From assembly GCA_039806955.1 (NCBI GenBank), contig JBDHQI010000006.1, positions 62,001 to 126,000 on the forward strand: DNA of 64,000 nucleotides. The letters run 5' to 3'. Below the pieces are notes generated by a model. That model had not been told where the DNA came from, made no database searches, and saw nothing but the letters and a program-made list of their open reading frames with translations. The position numbers and the translations under genes were made by a program. Positions 1 to 9,559 of this stretch are shown piece after piece (position 1 is the stretch's first letter; each line of letters opens with the position of its first letter). This stretch comes from JADLHS01 sp039806955. GTDB taxonomy: Bacteria > Verrucomicrobiota > Verrucomicrobiia > Limisphaerales > JADLHS01.

Positions 1-2
1 TC

Positions 3-2366
3 GTTTGCGATTGCGGCGCAAAGTATGCCTTCGACGTGACGGCGGACAATCTGCGTTCGCCGGTGGCTTTCAGTTGCCCCAACTGCGGCCAGGATTGGTC
101 CGCAGCGATCAACCAACAAATTCGTGAGCAATTCGGGGTGGGATCAGATGCAAGCCCCGATGTTCACCAAGTGACCGCCGCGGGAGTTGCGGACGTGACG
201 GTGCCGCCGGTTTCAGCATCGAAGCGCCCGCCGCTGCGAATCCAATTGCCGCCCCAGGTTACATCGGCGTCATCGGATGAAACTGGAGTGGCGGAGCGAT
301 TTTGTTCGCGCCATCCGTCGGCTCAGGCGCTGCAAGTGTGTGCCGTCTGCGGGAAACGTATCTGTGCGAAATGCGCTGGGTTATTCGCGGGCTGCTGTTC
401 GCCGCTGTGTAAAGAGCAGGCGGCGTTGCGAGGAGGAAAAGTTTCGCGGAGTGGCCGCCAGTATGAATCCGATGAGGCTCGACGACTGCGCCATTTTGGG
501 TGGCTGGTAAAATTGGGGTTATGCCTGGCGCTTTTGGTGCTGGGGGCGTGGCTGTGGTATGCCTGGTGGGGATCGCGACCCCGGCCAGTCGTCACTTTGC
601 GGTTTGAGAACGATCCGGCTTTCGCGGGCACCAGTGTTGTCGCCGGCGAGCAGGTGATTTTTCTGCATGGACTGAAACTCGGGCGTTACGACCTGAGTGC
701 CAAACGTCAGGTGTGGCTGCAATCCATGGTGGATGAGAAAACGATTCGATCGCAGGCGGAGCAGGATCTTCGACAAATGCAGGCCATGGTGGCCGCCGGG
801 CAAAGCAGCGGCACGATTCCGTCGCTCGAACAACGGATCAGAGACCTGACGCGGGTTACTGAAAGCGTATTTCAGTTGCGCGTATTCGAGCACAGCATCT
901 GGGTGGCGGACGATGAAACGGCGCGACAATTCGACTGGGACACGGGCAAGCAACTGCGGGCCGTGCCTTTCTTGGGAGATTTTAACGAGGCCCGGTTGAA
1001 GGGAAGTCAGTTGGAAATCGGTCAGGTGCTGAATGATTCCACGATTCAACTGACACGGTTGGATTTGGTGAGCGGTCAGATGACTACGGAGCCGCTGGGA
1101 ACGAACCTCACCAGTGGCGCAGCGGGAAGCAGCACGTCGCGGCCGCCGTCCGGCAAAACCAAAGTGACCCGAAAGGGCATTGCCGATCTGAGCGCGGGAC
1201 AACTGGGGGCTGCCGTCGCGAGTGGTTCATGGGCCGGGAAACTGGCGGCGCCAGCGACCATTGCCGTGACGCGCCGCCAGCAGGAAGCATTGCAACTCAT
1301 GGCCGAGGATGATGAAGTGCAGAAAGCCGGCCGGAATCCGGCGACTTCAAGCGCCAGGATGCCGTTGGCCGAATCGGTCCAGGTGTTTCCCTCCGGATCG
1401 GGATGGGTTCAATTGACGGCGCAGTTGTTGCAGCAAAACATCGTTGCGCGTTCAGCAATGCGGGCCGCACCCGCGAAGTCAGCGTTGGATAGCGGACTGA
1501 GTGCAGGTGCGACGACTGAAGTTGCCAACGAGTTATTGAACGAAATGGCGCGAAATGCCGGTCAGGACAAGGTTGAAGAAGACCAGAGCCGGTATGCGGT
1601 TCGCCTTCATCGCATCGGCGCCGCTGCCGCGCCGGATTGGGAAGGCGAAGTGCTTGGCGTGCCGCAGTTATACCCGCAGGCAACCGTGAATGTGCTGGTA
1701 GCAGGAACGACGTTGCTGGTTTTGGATCAGCAAAATCGCAGGAAATGGGAGAGCGCGTTGATGTATCCACTGGCGGAGGCGGGGGATTTGGCGGTCCGCC
1801 ATCGAGACAGACTTGGGCCGGTGGTGGAACACGACCAATCGCTATATGTTTTTGATCAAGGCGTGCTGAGCGCATTGGACTTGGCGACAGGCGCCGCCCG
1901 TTGGCGATTGCCCTCCGTAGGCGTCAGGGGGTTGTTTTTTGATGATGCGGGCGCGCTTTATGTCAACACCACCACCGCCAGTCCGGATCGGATCAAATAT
2001 GCGCGACAGATAGATGTGAGTGAGCGCGCGGGAAACCTCACGCTGAAGCTGGACGCAAAAAACGGCAAGGAGCAGTGGCGTTACGTCGAGGGCGGCTGGC
2101 TGGCTTATGTTTCCGGTCGTTATCTTTACGCGGTGGATTACACCCCGCCGCGTGACGATGATGCGGATGAAGATCAACAAACCCTTGCTGCGTTGGGGTT
2201 GGGGACGACACCGCATCTGAACATTCGCCGGCTCAACCCAAAGAACGGTCGCGTGATGTGGAATTATTATCAACCGCACGGCGCGTGGGACATCGAGATG
2301 CGCGATAACGTCTTGTCGTTGGTGCTAAAACGAGAAGTGCTGATTTTGAAATTCCTCGCGCTCTGA
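3..2366 (+). CDS. Zinc-ribbon / transmembrane / PQQ-like propeller protein, 5' partial
   Basis: The reading frame is open to the left edge of the window, so the start lies upstream. The GTG at 36 would cut off the first half of a zinc ribbon (C-x-C at codons 2-4 of the visible part, then CPNCGQDW). A second cysteine/histidine cluster of B-box type follows (CSRHPSA ... CAVCGKRICAKC ... CCSPLC). One membrane segment follows (around LCLALLVLGAWLWYAWW), and the remaining ~600 residues are predicted outside. They contain beta-propeller-like repeats resembling PQQ/WD quinoprotein blades, such as LYVFDQGVLSALDLATG. This suggests two small metal-binding modules in the cytoplasm and a propeller in the periplasm. 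No catalytic residues are recognised, and the function is unknown. It is convergent with the next gene. Confidence 0.75.
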   Translation, partial: VCDCGAKYAFDVTADNLRSPVAFSCPNCGQDWSAAINQQIREQFGVGSDASPDVHQVTAAGVADVTVPPVSASKRPPLRIQLPPQVTSASSDETGVAERFCSRHPSAQALQVCAVCGKRICAKCAGLFAGCCSPLCKEQAALRGGKVSRSGRQYESDEARRLRHFGWLVKLGLCLALLVLGAWLWYAWWGSRPRPVVTLRFENDPAFAGTSVVAGEQVIFLHGLKLGRYDLSAKRQVWLQSMVDEKTIRSQAEQDLRQMQAMVAAGQSSGTIPSLEQRIRDLTRVTESVFQLRVFEHSIWVADDETARQFDWDTGKQLRAVPFLGDFNEARLKGSQLEIGQVLNDSTIQLTRLDLVSGQMTTEPLGTNLTSGAAGSSTSRPPSGKTKVTRKGIADLSAGQLGAAVASGSWAGKLAAPATIAVTRRQQEALQLMAEDDEVQKAGRNPATSSARMPLAESVQVFPSGSGWVQLTAQLLQQNIVARSAMRAAPAKSALDSGLSAGATTEVANELLNEMARNAGQDKVEEDQSRYAVRLHRIGAAAAPDWEGEVLGVPQLYPQATVNVLVAGTTLLVLDQQNRRKWESALMYPLAEAGDLAVRHRDRLGPVVEHDQSLYVFDQGVLSALDLATGAARWRLPSVGVRGLFFDDAGALYVNTTTASPDRIKYARQIDVSERAGNLTLKLDAKNGKEQWRYVEGGWLAYVSGRYLYAVDYTPPRDDDADEDQQTLAALGLGTTPHLNIRRLNPKNGRVMWNYYQPHGAWDIEMRDNVLSLVLKREVLILKFLAL

Positions 2367-2398
2367 TGTCGGGTCGGCAAGTCAGGTAAAGTTGCGGT

Positions 2399-2962
2399 TT
2401 ACGCTTCGACCAGTCTTTCTTCCGTTGCGCTGAGTTTCCGCCAGTGACCTGCAGGCAGTTCCGCCAGCCAAAATCGGCCAATGCGCACGCGGACCAATCG
2501 CAGCGTGGGATGACCAATGGCCGCGGTCATGCGGCGCACTTGACGGTTTTTGCCTTCGATCAATTCCAAGCCGAGCCAACAATCCGGAACATTTTTGCGA
2601 AAACGGATCGGCGGCTGGCGCGGCGGGAAGCCCGGCGGTTCGGGCAGCAACCAGGCCCGGCCCGGCAGTGTCTTTCGCCCTTGAATCACCACACCGTCGG
2701 AAAGTCGGCGCAGCGATTCGGCGCTGGGGATGCGCTCTACCTGCGCCCAATACTCACGTGGATGAGCTTGCTTCGGTTGGAGCAGACGCGCGTTCCAGCG
2801 CGGTTCATCGCTCAACAAGAGCAACCCTTCCGAATCGGCATCCAACCGCCCGATCGGATACACGCGAGGTGGAAAATTAAATTTCGCCAGCGCGCGATGG
2901 CGGGAGTCGTCCGGGGTGAATTGGGAAAGGACTCCGTAAGGCTTGTTGAACGCAATCAGCAC
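2399..2962 (-). CDS. rRNA pseudouridine synthase, RsuA/RluE family
   Basis: Converts specific uridines in ribosomal RNA to pseudouridine. It starts with the family's FNKPYGVLSQF segment and carries the catalytic-aspartate motif GRLDADSEGLLLL. Near the end it has the conserved segment GKNRQVRRMTAAIGHPTLRLVRV, typical of RsuA/RluB/RluE/RluF enzymes. The GTG at 2962 gives 188 residues and puts the conserved KPYG segment right at the N-terminus, as in RluE, with a GAGGTGGAG stretch upstream. The frame stays open upstream to 3061 but that extra sequence is not family-like. There is no N-terminal S4 domain, which favours the RluE branch over RsuA/RluB. It is a monocistronic housekeeping gene between two unrelated genes. 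Confidence 0.88.
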   Translation of the reverse strand: MLIAFNKPYGVLSQFTPDDSRHRALAKFNFPPRVYPIGRLDADSEGLLLLSDEPRWNARLLQPKQAHPREYWAQVERIPSAESLRRLSDGVVIQGRKTLPGRAWLLPEPPGFPPRQPPIRFRKNVPDCWLGLELIEGKNRQVRRMTAAIGHPTLRLVRVRIGRFWLAELPAGHWRKLSATEERLVEA

Positions 2963-3122
2963 AGTGCAGATTAAACTCCACCTCTCGCCGCCAGCCAAGC
3001 GGATCTGCTTTCCGCTCCGGCCAGGTTGTGCTCGACGGATACGACTTCGTCGAAGCAACAACCCAACCGAAGTTCAAAATGTGACGTGGAGCAACCGCAT
3101 TCCGGTCTGTTTCGCGAGCGGT

Positions 3123-5942
3123 TTAATGTGAGCTGATCCGGTAGAACAATTGTCCGCCGGGCGGGTTGGCGTGCGTCACGGTTTTGAGCGTGCCATCGCC
3201 AGTGACGGTTTCCAGCGGAGTCCAGGTCGTCACGGTTAAATCGCTGGTGTACTCGACGACGTGCTGCATTCCAGCTTGCGACGTGAACGAGAAGGAGAAG
3301 TTGGTGCCGTCGTAGGCGGGGTCAAGCAGCGTTACCAACGGTTGAAGCGCCGGAACAATCTCCACCGCACCCAGATCGAAGGCGCGCGCATCAGTGGCGG
3401 GTGAGGCTTGCACCCCAAAGTGCAGGTAGGGGTGACTCGTGCCGGTGACTCCCGACGCCCGATAGTGGTGCGGCGCAGCGCTTTGGAAGGACGTATCCGC
3501 CGTCTGGTCGGCGATGTTGACGGTGTAAGTAGCGTCGGCGGGATAAATCGTGACCGCGAACGCATAGACGTGTTCGGGGGCAATGGCGATAGCGGTGTCC
3601 ACCAGATTCTCAGCTTTGAAGGCGCCCGTTCCGTCAATGTTGTCGAAGATATAGAACGTCTTTCCGGCCATGACCCCGGAGCCGGGCGTTTGTTCGTCGC
3701 CGGATGCGGCAATGGACCAACTGGTGCTGGCATCGGTGCTACCGGTTGGTCGCGCGGCGTTACGGCCATAGAAATGGACGCGATCGTTGAACCCATCGAA
3801 ATTGGAAGCGAAGTCAGCTTCCAACAGACGGAATTTCCAACGGATGACGTGCGGGACATTCAGATCGAGACCCGGGCTGGAAGTGTATTCACGAATCAGA
3901 TTGCGGACGCCAACTGTCGTGACGTCGTAATGGAGGTAATCGCCTCCCAACGCCGCGTCCGTTTCCAAGGTGCCCATCCCGGTACTCCATTGCCAGGGAG
4001 CGCTCCAACCTGGGCTGGGCGCGTACAGCCACGGATCGTTGGCGGCAATAAAGTCAGACGCCCATTGGGCGGTGCCGGCCACGTTGGCAGCTTGAATGGT
4101 CAGCGAATAATTTCCGGAGGTGAGCGGCGCGTGAGTGGCGGTTAAATTCGTGGCCGTACCGGAGAAATTAAGGCTGGTCACCGCGTCATTGAGGCGTAGT
4201 TCAATATCGGTTTCAGCCAACGGCACCTGCGATTGCACGTTGAATTGCACCCCGGCGCTGGCGGGGGCAATGGTGTGATTCGCGGGACTGACCGCCCCGA
4301 TCGTTGGTGGCAAAATCGCCGCCGTTTCAGGCCCCACCGTAACCACCAGATTATCAATTTGCCCGTACTCGAACCACGGCGTCGAACTGTGCGTCTGAAT
4401 GCGGAAGCGATTGAAGACCATGCCGGGAGTCGCGTTACGAAAGGGGATCAGCGTGCCGATGGGTTGGTCGTCCACCAGCACGTCATAACGAGCCGCCGCA
4501 ACCCCGCTCAGATAGTGGATAATTTGCACATGATGCCAACCTGCTGACCAGTCCATCAGTGATTGCCACGCGGTGTTGTTGTAGTAGGCCAGTTTTCCTG
4601 GAATGGTGCCCCATGCTAAAAAACTGCTCCAAAATACTCCCGACTCAGCTTGCAGCGTGAGGTCAATGGTCCGCCCGTCGGCGGTTGAAACCAAAACGTC
4701 GAAATCCAACGTCAACGTACCTGAAGACACCGCTGGGAAGCGCAGGGCATCGGCGCGGATAACCCCCGACCCCATTCGTTCCAAGACCTTTCCTTGTTCT
4801 CCACCCGCGTCAACGATCGTCGCCGGTTCATCTGCGTTGGGCTCCCACACTCCCTGACCGTCGGTCACGTTTTGCAGGGCTGCCACTGGGAAGATGTTTT
4901 CGTCCTCGAAGCCGCCCGAGTCGTAAAGAACCACCGGAGTGGTGAACGTATAAAAGGTGCGTTGTACCGTGGCCGATCCGCCGGAATTGGTCACGCTGAT
5001 TTCAATGGCGTACTGTTGATCGGCGGCTAGCCCGTTGTAGGTGACATCGTAATTTCCCGCATCTCCCGAGATCACAAGTTCATCGGAGACATCCACGGAA
5101 TTGACCACCAGCGAAATGCTGCTGGCGTCAATTGCCTCATAAGCATTCAGACTAAAATGAATCCCGTTGGCGGCGGCGGTCACGGCTCCGTTCTCCGGCG
5201 TCACTGCGGTAATCACGGGGATGGGCGTGCTGGCGGGCGCGCCGGTGATGAATCCAAAATCATCCCAGCAAATCCGGGTATTCACGGGATTTTCTGTGCC
5301 GGGAGCAAACGATTGCAAGCGAAGGCTCACCACGGAGGCGCCGTCCGGAGCAGTGAAACCGAAAAAGGTATCATCGCCGCCGGAGGTTTTGCCGATGTTG
5401 GCTGTCGCGATTTCCGTGGTGGCATCGCTGAAAGTGGCCGTGACGCGGATATCCAGCGGGTACTGGGCGTTGTTGCGGGACAGGATGACTAACCCGACTT
5501 GTTTGATGACTTCATTGTCGGGAGGGAGTCCGGTGTTGTTGTCCCCGAGCGCCAGCGTGAGGGTGTAATCCGCCAAATCCGCGGTGCTGGTGGTGGCGTT
5601 GGGTGCGGACAACGGCGTAAACGAGCTGGGGTTCGCGGTGACGTTCTGCATCGCCACGCTGCTGGTGATTTCGATGTACTTGGAATCGCCGTAATCACCA
5701 TGATAAATCGTCGTAGGATTGGCGACCGTTCCCGAGAGGTTTAAAACGCCACCGAACCCGCTGCTCCAGGCCGTGGCGACTGCCGGAACGAAAATGGTGT
5801 CGGTCAGCGTGGTGGCGCTCTTTTCAATCCCCGCCGCCACTACGCCAATTGTGCTTTGCGTATATCCGAAGCTGTAAAGTGTTGACCAAACGGCTAGGGC
5901 GAATATTCCGACCATCCGGGTTAGTGTGGAGAATGTTTTCAT
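3123..5942 (-). CDS. Large secreted multidomain protein with LamG-like domains and shared C-terminal module
   Basis: The 939-residue product begins with a signal peptide (MKTFSTLTRMVGIFALAVWS, about residues 1-28). It then shows a beta-rich domain to about 235, an Ig/Fn3-like linker (about 240-340), and a LamG/concanavalin-like domain (about 342-545, starting GFEDENIFPVA). After these come a second Ig-like linker and a second LamG-like region (about 645-870). The last ~68 residues form a module (FSFSFTSQAGMQHVVEYTS ... LFYRISSH) that recurs in two other secreted proteins of this window. No catalytic site is visible. It lies 24 bp downstream of the pseudopilin gene on the same strand, so the two are probably one operon. 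A role in binding or assembling surface polysaccharide is an inference from the domain types. Confidence 0.8.
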   Translation of the reverse strand: MKTFSTLTRMVGIFALAVWSTLYSFGYTQSTIGVVAAGIEKSATTLTDTIFVPAVATAWSSGFGGVLNLSGTVANPTTIYHGDYGDSKYIEITSSVAMQNVTANPSSFTPLSAPNATTSTADLADYTLTLALGDNNTGLPPDNEVIKQVGLVILSRNNAQYPLDIRVTATFSDATTEIATANIGKTSGGDDTFFGFTAPDGASVVSLRLQSFAPGTENPVNTRICWDDFGFITGAPASTPIPVITAVTPENGAVTAAANGIHFSLNAYEAIDASSISLVVNSVDVSDELVISGDAGNYDVTYNGLAADQQYAIEISVTNSGGSATVQRTFYTFTTPVVLYDSGGFEDENIFPVAALQNVTDGQGVWEPNADEPATIVDAGGEQGKVLERMGSGVIRADALRFPAVSSGTLTLDFDVLVSTADGRTIDLTLQAESGVFWSSFLAWGTIPGKLAYYNNTAWQSLMDWSAGWHHVQIIHYLSGVAAARYDVLVDDQPIGTLIPFRNATPGMVFNRFRIQTHSSTPWFEYGQIDNLVVTVGPETAAILPPTIGAVSPANHTIAPASAGVQFNVQSQVPLAETDIELRLNDAVTSLNFSGTATNLTATHAPLTSGNYSLTIQAANVAGTAQWASDFIAANDPWLYAPSPGWSAPWQWSTGMGTLETDAALGGDYLHYDVTTVGVRNLIREYTSSPGLDLNVPHVIRWKFRLLEADFASNFDGFNDRVHFYGRNAARPTGSTDASTSWSIAASGDEQTPGSGVMAGKTFYIFDNIDGTGAFKAENLVDTAIAIAPEHVYAFAVTIYPADATYTVNIADQTADTSFQSAAPHHYRASGVTGTSHPYLHFGVQASPATDARAFDLGAVEIVPALQPLVTLLDPAYDGTNFSFSFTSQAGMQHVVEYTSDLTVTTWTPLETVTGDGTLKTVTHANPPGGQLFYRISSH

Positions 5943-5966
5943 AGGTTGCGTCTGTTGGTTTTGATT

Positions 5967-6719
<753 letters not shown>

Positions 6720-6772
6720 TATTGGGTGTCAGTTTTCACGGAACCTTATCGGTCGGGTTTGGTGGGCGTCCA

Positions 6773-6788
6773 TAGCTCTTTCGAGCTA
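6773..6788. promoter_or_regulatory. Candidate operator: perfect inverted repeat TAGCTC-N4-GAGCTA
   Basis: The 92-bp gap between the pseudopilin gene and the kinase gene contains TAGCTCTTTCGAGCTA, two perfect 6-bp half-sites around TTTC. Fourteen of its bases occur in exact reverse complement in front of the BNR gene at 9508-9521. NarL/FixJ regulators bind inverted repeats of this size as dimers, and such a regulator is encoded between the two sites. The link is inferred. It sits 24 bp from the kinase ATG and 54 bp from the pseudopilin ATG. Confidence 0.5.
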
Positions 6789-6811
6789 GTGCTCAACCGC
6801 CAAATCTGAAT

Positions 6812-8857
6812 ATGCTCAAAGCGTTCATGACGCGCAGATGGCAAAGCGGCGTTGGTTGGGGGTTCGGGTGGTTGGCGCTTGGGGCGCCGCTCGGATTGAT
6901 CGCGGCTCCGCTCATCACGAACCTGGCGCAACTGCGTGCCGTGCCGTTCTCACAAGCAACCCGGCAACTACCTGTACGGTTGTCGGCTATCGTCACGGCG
7001 TTTAATCCCAATTCGGTGTTTATTCAGGATGCCACCGGTGGCTCGTTCCTCAGTTACCCCAACGCGCAAACCGTTCTCGCCATCGGCGATTATGTGGAAG
7101 TGGAGGGGGTGACGTATCCCGGACGCTTTTTAACCGGAGTGGGCGCGCCGCAAGTTCGCCGGCTGGGCAATCGCGCGTTGCCGGGGCCGGTGGAAGTGGA
7201 TTACGACGATTTGGTATTCGCACGGTATCATTACGAACGGGTGACGGTGCGAGGCATCGTTCATTCGTTGAGGCACAGTCTTGAAACGGATCGTTGGGTC
7301 ATGAATTTGACAATGGGACGGCAGAGGTTGGAAATTCAGATCGCGAGTCATGGGGCGACAAATCTGCCGCCGTGGGTTGGCGCCAAAGTGCGGGTGGCGG
7401 GACTGGCTGTCGGCAACATCAATAACCGGCGTCAGCTTTTGGCCCCGCAACTACTTGTGAATCAACCAGCCGATGTGTGGGTGGAAACGCCACCCGTGGC
7501 GGATCCTTTTACCGCGCCTTTGTTATCCGCTTCGGAATTATTGAATTTTCGACCGGAAGGGCTGACGCAACAGCGCGTGCGGGTGCGCGGCATCGTTACG
7601 TTGCATCAGCCGGATGGGGTTTTGTTTTTGCGCGACGGCCAATTCGGTTTACTCGTTGAGACGGATCAGCTCGATCCCGTGAAACCGGGCGATGAGGTTG
7701 AGGCTGTTGGCTTCGCGACGATGGGGCGGTTCAGTGCTTATCTGGAAGATGCACGCTTTCGTGTTGTTGGTTCCGGTCCGCTACCGCAGCCCCAAACCGT
7801 GTCGTTACCCCAGGCGCTATTGGATAACAACGACGCCAACCTGATCGTGTTGCAAGCGTATCTGGTGGAGACTTTGCGGAACCCAAAAGAAACCACGCTC
7901 GTGTTGCGGATTGCGGACGTGATTTTTTCCGCCAGGCTGCCGCGCGCCGAAGTTCATTTGCGAAATGGCAGTGAACTCCAGGTGGCTGGCGTGTGCCGCG
8001 TGGTTGAGGTTAACCCGGGTGGTTTGGGTTTTGGGGCCTCCCCGCGTTCATTCGAACTGCTGCTGCGCTCAGGGGAGGATATTAACGTGTTGTCCAAGCC
8101 TTCCGGTTGGACGGTGCGGCGGCTCGCAATTATCGCGGGCGTCTTGTTTGGATTGGCGTCACTCGCCTTCGGTTGGGTGGTTCTGCTACGGCGGCGCGTT
8201 GCGGAACAGGCGCAAATCATTCGCGCAAAGGTGCAGCGCGAGGCGGTGCTGGAAGAGCGCCATCGCGTGGCGCGCGAGATGCACGATACGCTGGCCCAAA
8301 GTTTTTCCGGACTGGGGTTTCAGTTGGAAGCCCTGCAAACGCGGCTACCCGCCACGGCGGTGGCGGCCCGGCAACAGTTGGAAACGGCGCAGAAGATGGT
8401 GCGGCATGGACAGGAAGATTTTCGTCGCTCGTTGCTGAATTTGCGGCCGCGAGAGTTGGAGACCGCCTCGCTCGTCACCGCGTTGGCGGAACTGGCGAAA
8501 CAAAGCACGCGCGGCACGGGGATTGAAATTCATTGTGATTTGCAAACTCCTGACGGCAAACTTTCGGAACTGGTGGAAACCAACCTTTTACGGATCGCCC
8601 AGGAGAGTCTGGCTAACGCCGTGCATCACGGGCATCCCAAGCGCATCAAATTATCTCTGAAAGTGGCGTCCGCTTGGTTGCGGTTGACTATCGTTGACGA
8701 TGGTCGGGGCTTTGATTCCGTGAAATTGGAAAATGGAGACGATGGACACTTCGGCTGGCGGGGTATTCGGGAGCGGGTCAGTCAGATGGATGCGCAAGTG
8801 GAATTACAATCAACGCCGGGGCAGGGGACGACCGTTTGCGTGAACGTGCCATTATGA
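6812..8857 (+). CDS. Membrane sensor histidine kinase, NarX/LiaS type, with OB-fold-like sensor repeats
   Basis: First gene of a two-component pair. After an N-terminal hydrophobic stretch there are about 400 residues predicted outside the cytoplasm. They hold three or four repeats of the form VRVRGIVT...FLRD...PGDEVEAVGF..GRFSAYL, which resemble OB-fold strands. One membrane segment (about residues 433-458) leads to a HisKA_3 dimerisation helix (ERHRVAREMHDTLAQSF, phospho-His about H491). A HATPase_c domain follows, with N-box QESLANAVHHG and G-box DDGRGFD. The next gene begins within this stop codon (ATGA), so kinase and regulator are translationally coupled. What the sensor region detects is unknown. 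Confidence 0.88.
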   Translation: MLKAFMTRRWQSGVGWGFGWLALGAPLGLIAAPLITNLAQLRAVPFSQATRQLPVRLSAIVTAFNPNSVFIQDATGGSFLSYPNAQTVLAIGDYVEVEGVTYPGRFLTGVGAPQVRRLGNRALPGPVEVDYDDLVFARYHYERVTVRGIVHSLRHSLETDRWVMNLTMGRQRLEIQIASHGATNLPPWVGAKVRVAGLAVGNINNRRQLLAPQLLVNQPADVWVETPPVADPFTAPLLSASELLNFRPEGLTQQRVRVRGIVTLHQPDGVLFLRDGQFGLLVETDQLDPVKPGDEVEAVGFATMGRFSAYLEDARFRVVGSGPLPQPQTVSLPQALLDNNDANLIVLQAYLVETLRNPKETTLVLRIADVIFSARLPRAEVHLRNGSELQVAGVCRVVEVNPGGLGFGASPRSFELLLRSGEDINVLSKPSGWTVRRLAIIAGVLFGLASLAFGWVVLLRRRVAEQAQIIRAKVQREAVLEERHRVAREMHDTLAQSFSGLGFQLEALQTRLPATAVAARQQLETAQKMVRHGQEDFRRSLLNLRPRELETASLVTALAELAKQSTRGTGIEIHCDLQTPDGKLSELVETNLLRIAQESLANAVHHGHPKRIKLSLKVASAWLRLTIVDDGRGFDSVKLENGDDGHFGWRGIRERVSQMDAQVELQSTPGQGTTVCVNVPL

Positions 8858-9489
8858 CTATCGCGCAGAATAAAATCCGGGTCTTGATTGTGGACGACCA
8901 TTTAGTGGTGCGGATCGGGCTGCGCAGTCTCCTCGAGGTGCAAACGGACATGGAAGTGGTGGGCGAAGCGTCCGGCGGCATGGCCGCACTGACACAATTT
9001 CAATCCGTGCGCCCGGACGTGACATTGATGGATTTGCGCATGCCGGATCAAAGTGGTTCGGCGGCCACTGCGGCCATTCGCAAACACGCGCCTGAAGCGC
9101 GCGTCGTGGTGCTGACGACGTTTGAAAATGATGCGGGCGTTTATCGGGCGTTGGAAGCTGGCGCGATGGGCTTTCTCCTGAAGGATGCAGATGGCGACAC
9201 GCTGCTCCGCACCATTCGCGAGGTTCACGCCGGCACCTATCGTTTGCCAGCGACGATTGCGGTTCGGCTGGCGCAGCTTCGAGCGGCGCCCAAACTTTCG
9301 CCACGTGAGTTGGAAGTGTTGCAATTGATCGTCAAAGGTTGCAGTAACAAGGAGATCGGCGTGATGCTCGGACTGGCCGAAAATACCGTCAAAAACCATC
9401 TGAAAATGGTGTTCGAAAAACTGCGTGTGGCCGACCGGACTCAAGCCGCCACAACCGCACTGCAACGCGGCCTGGCGCGTTTGGATTGA
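8854..9489 (+). CDS. NarL/FixJ-family response regulator
   Basis: The receiver domain (about 1-125) shows the acidic pair in LIVDDH, a phospho-acceptor aspartate in LMDLRMP (about D60), a threonine in VLTTFEN and the lysine in LLKDAD. A LuxR-type helix-turn-helix follows (LSPRELEVLQLIVKG ... NKEIGVMLGLAENTVKNHL). The ATG at 8854 overlaps the kinase stop by 4 bases. A TTG six codons upstream is less likely. It should be activated by the kinase next door. The obvious local targets are the two promoter regions carrying the TAGCTC inverted repeat, one on each side of this operon. Confidence 0.92.
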   Translation: MTIAQNKIRVLIVDDHLVVRIGLRSLLEVQTDMEVVGEASGGMAALTQFQSVRPDVTLMDLRMPDQSGSAATAAIRKHAPEARVVVLTTFENDAGVYRALEAGAMGFLLKDADGDTLLRTIREVHAGTYRLPATIAVRLAQLRAAPKLSPRELEVLQLIVKGCSNKEIGVMLGLAENTVKNHLKMVFEKLRVADRTQAATTALQRGLARLD

Positions 9490-9507
9490 GTCGAGACTGG
9501 AACTGGT

Positions 9508-9523
9508 TAGCTCGAAAGAGCCA
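9508..9523. promoter_or_regulatory. Second copy of the candidate response-regulator operator
   Basis: TAGCTCGAAAGAGCCA lies between the response regulator stop and the BNR gene ATG at 9560. Its first 14 bases are the exact reverse complement of 6775-6788. The repeat is nearly perfect, with one mismatch in the right half-site. Position and identity suggest the BNR gene is regulated together with the divergent promoters at 6720-6811. Confidence 0.5.
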
Positions 9524-9559
9524 TTGTTTTAAGTGGTTTTTCCCACCTAGACTGCGCCG

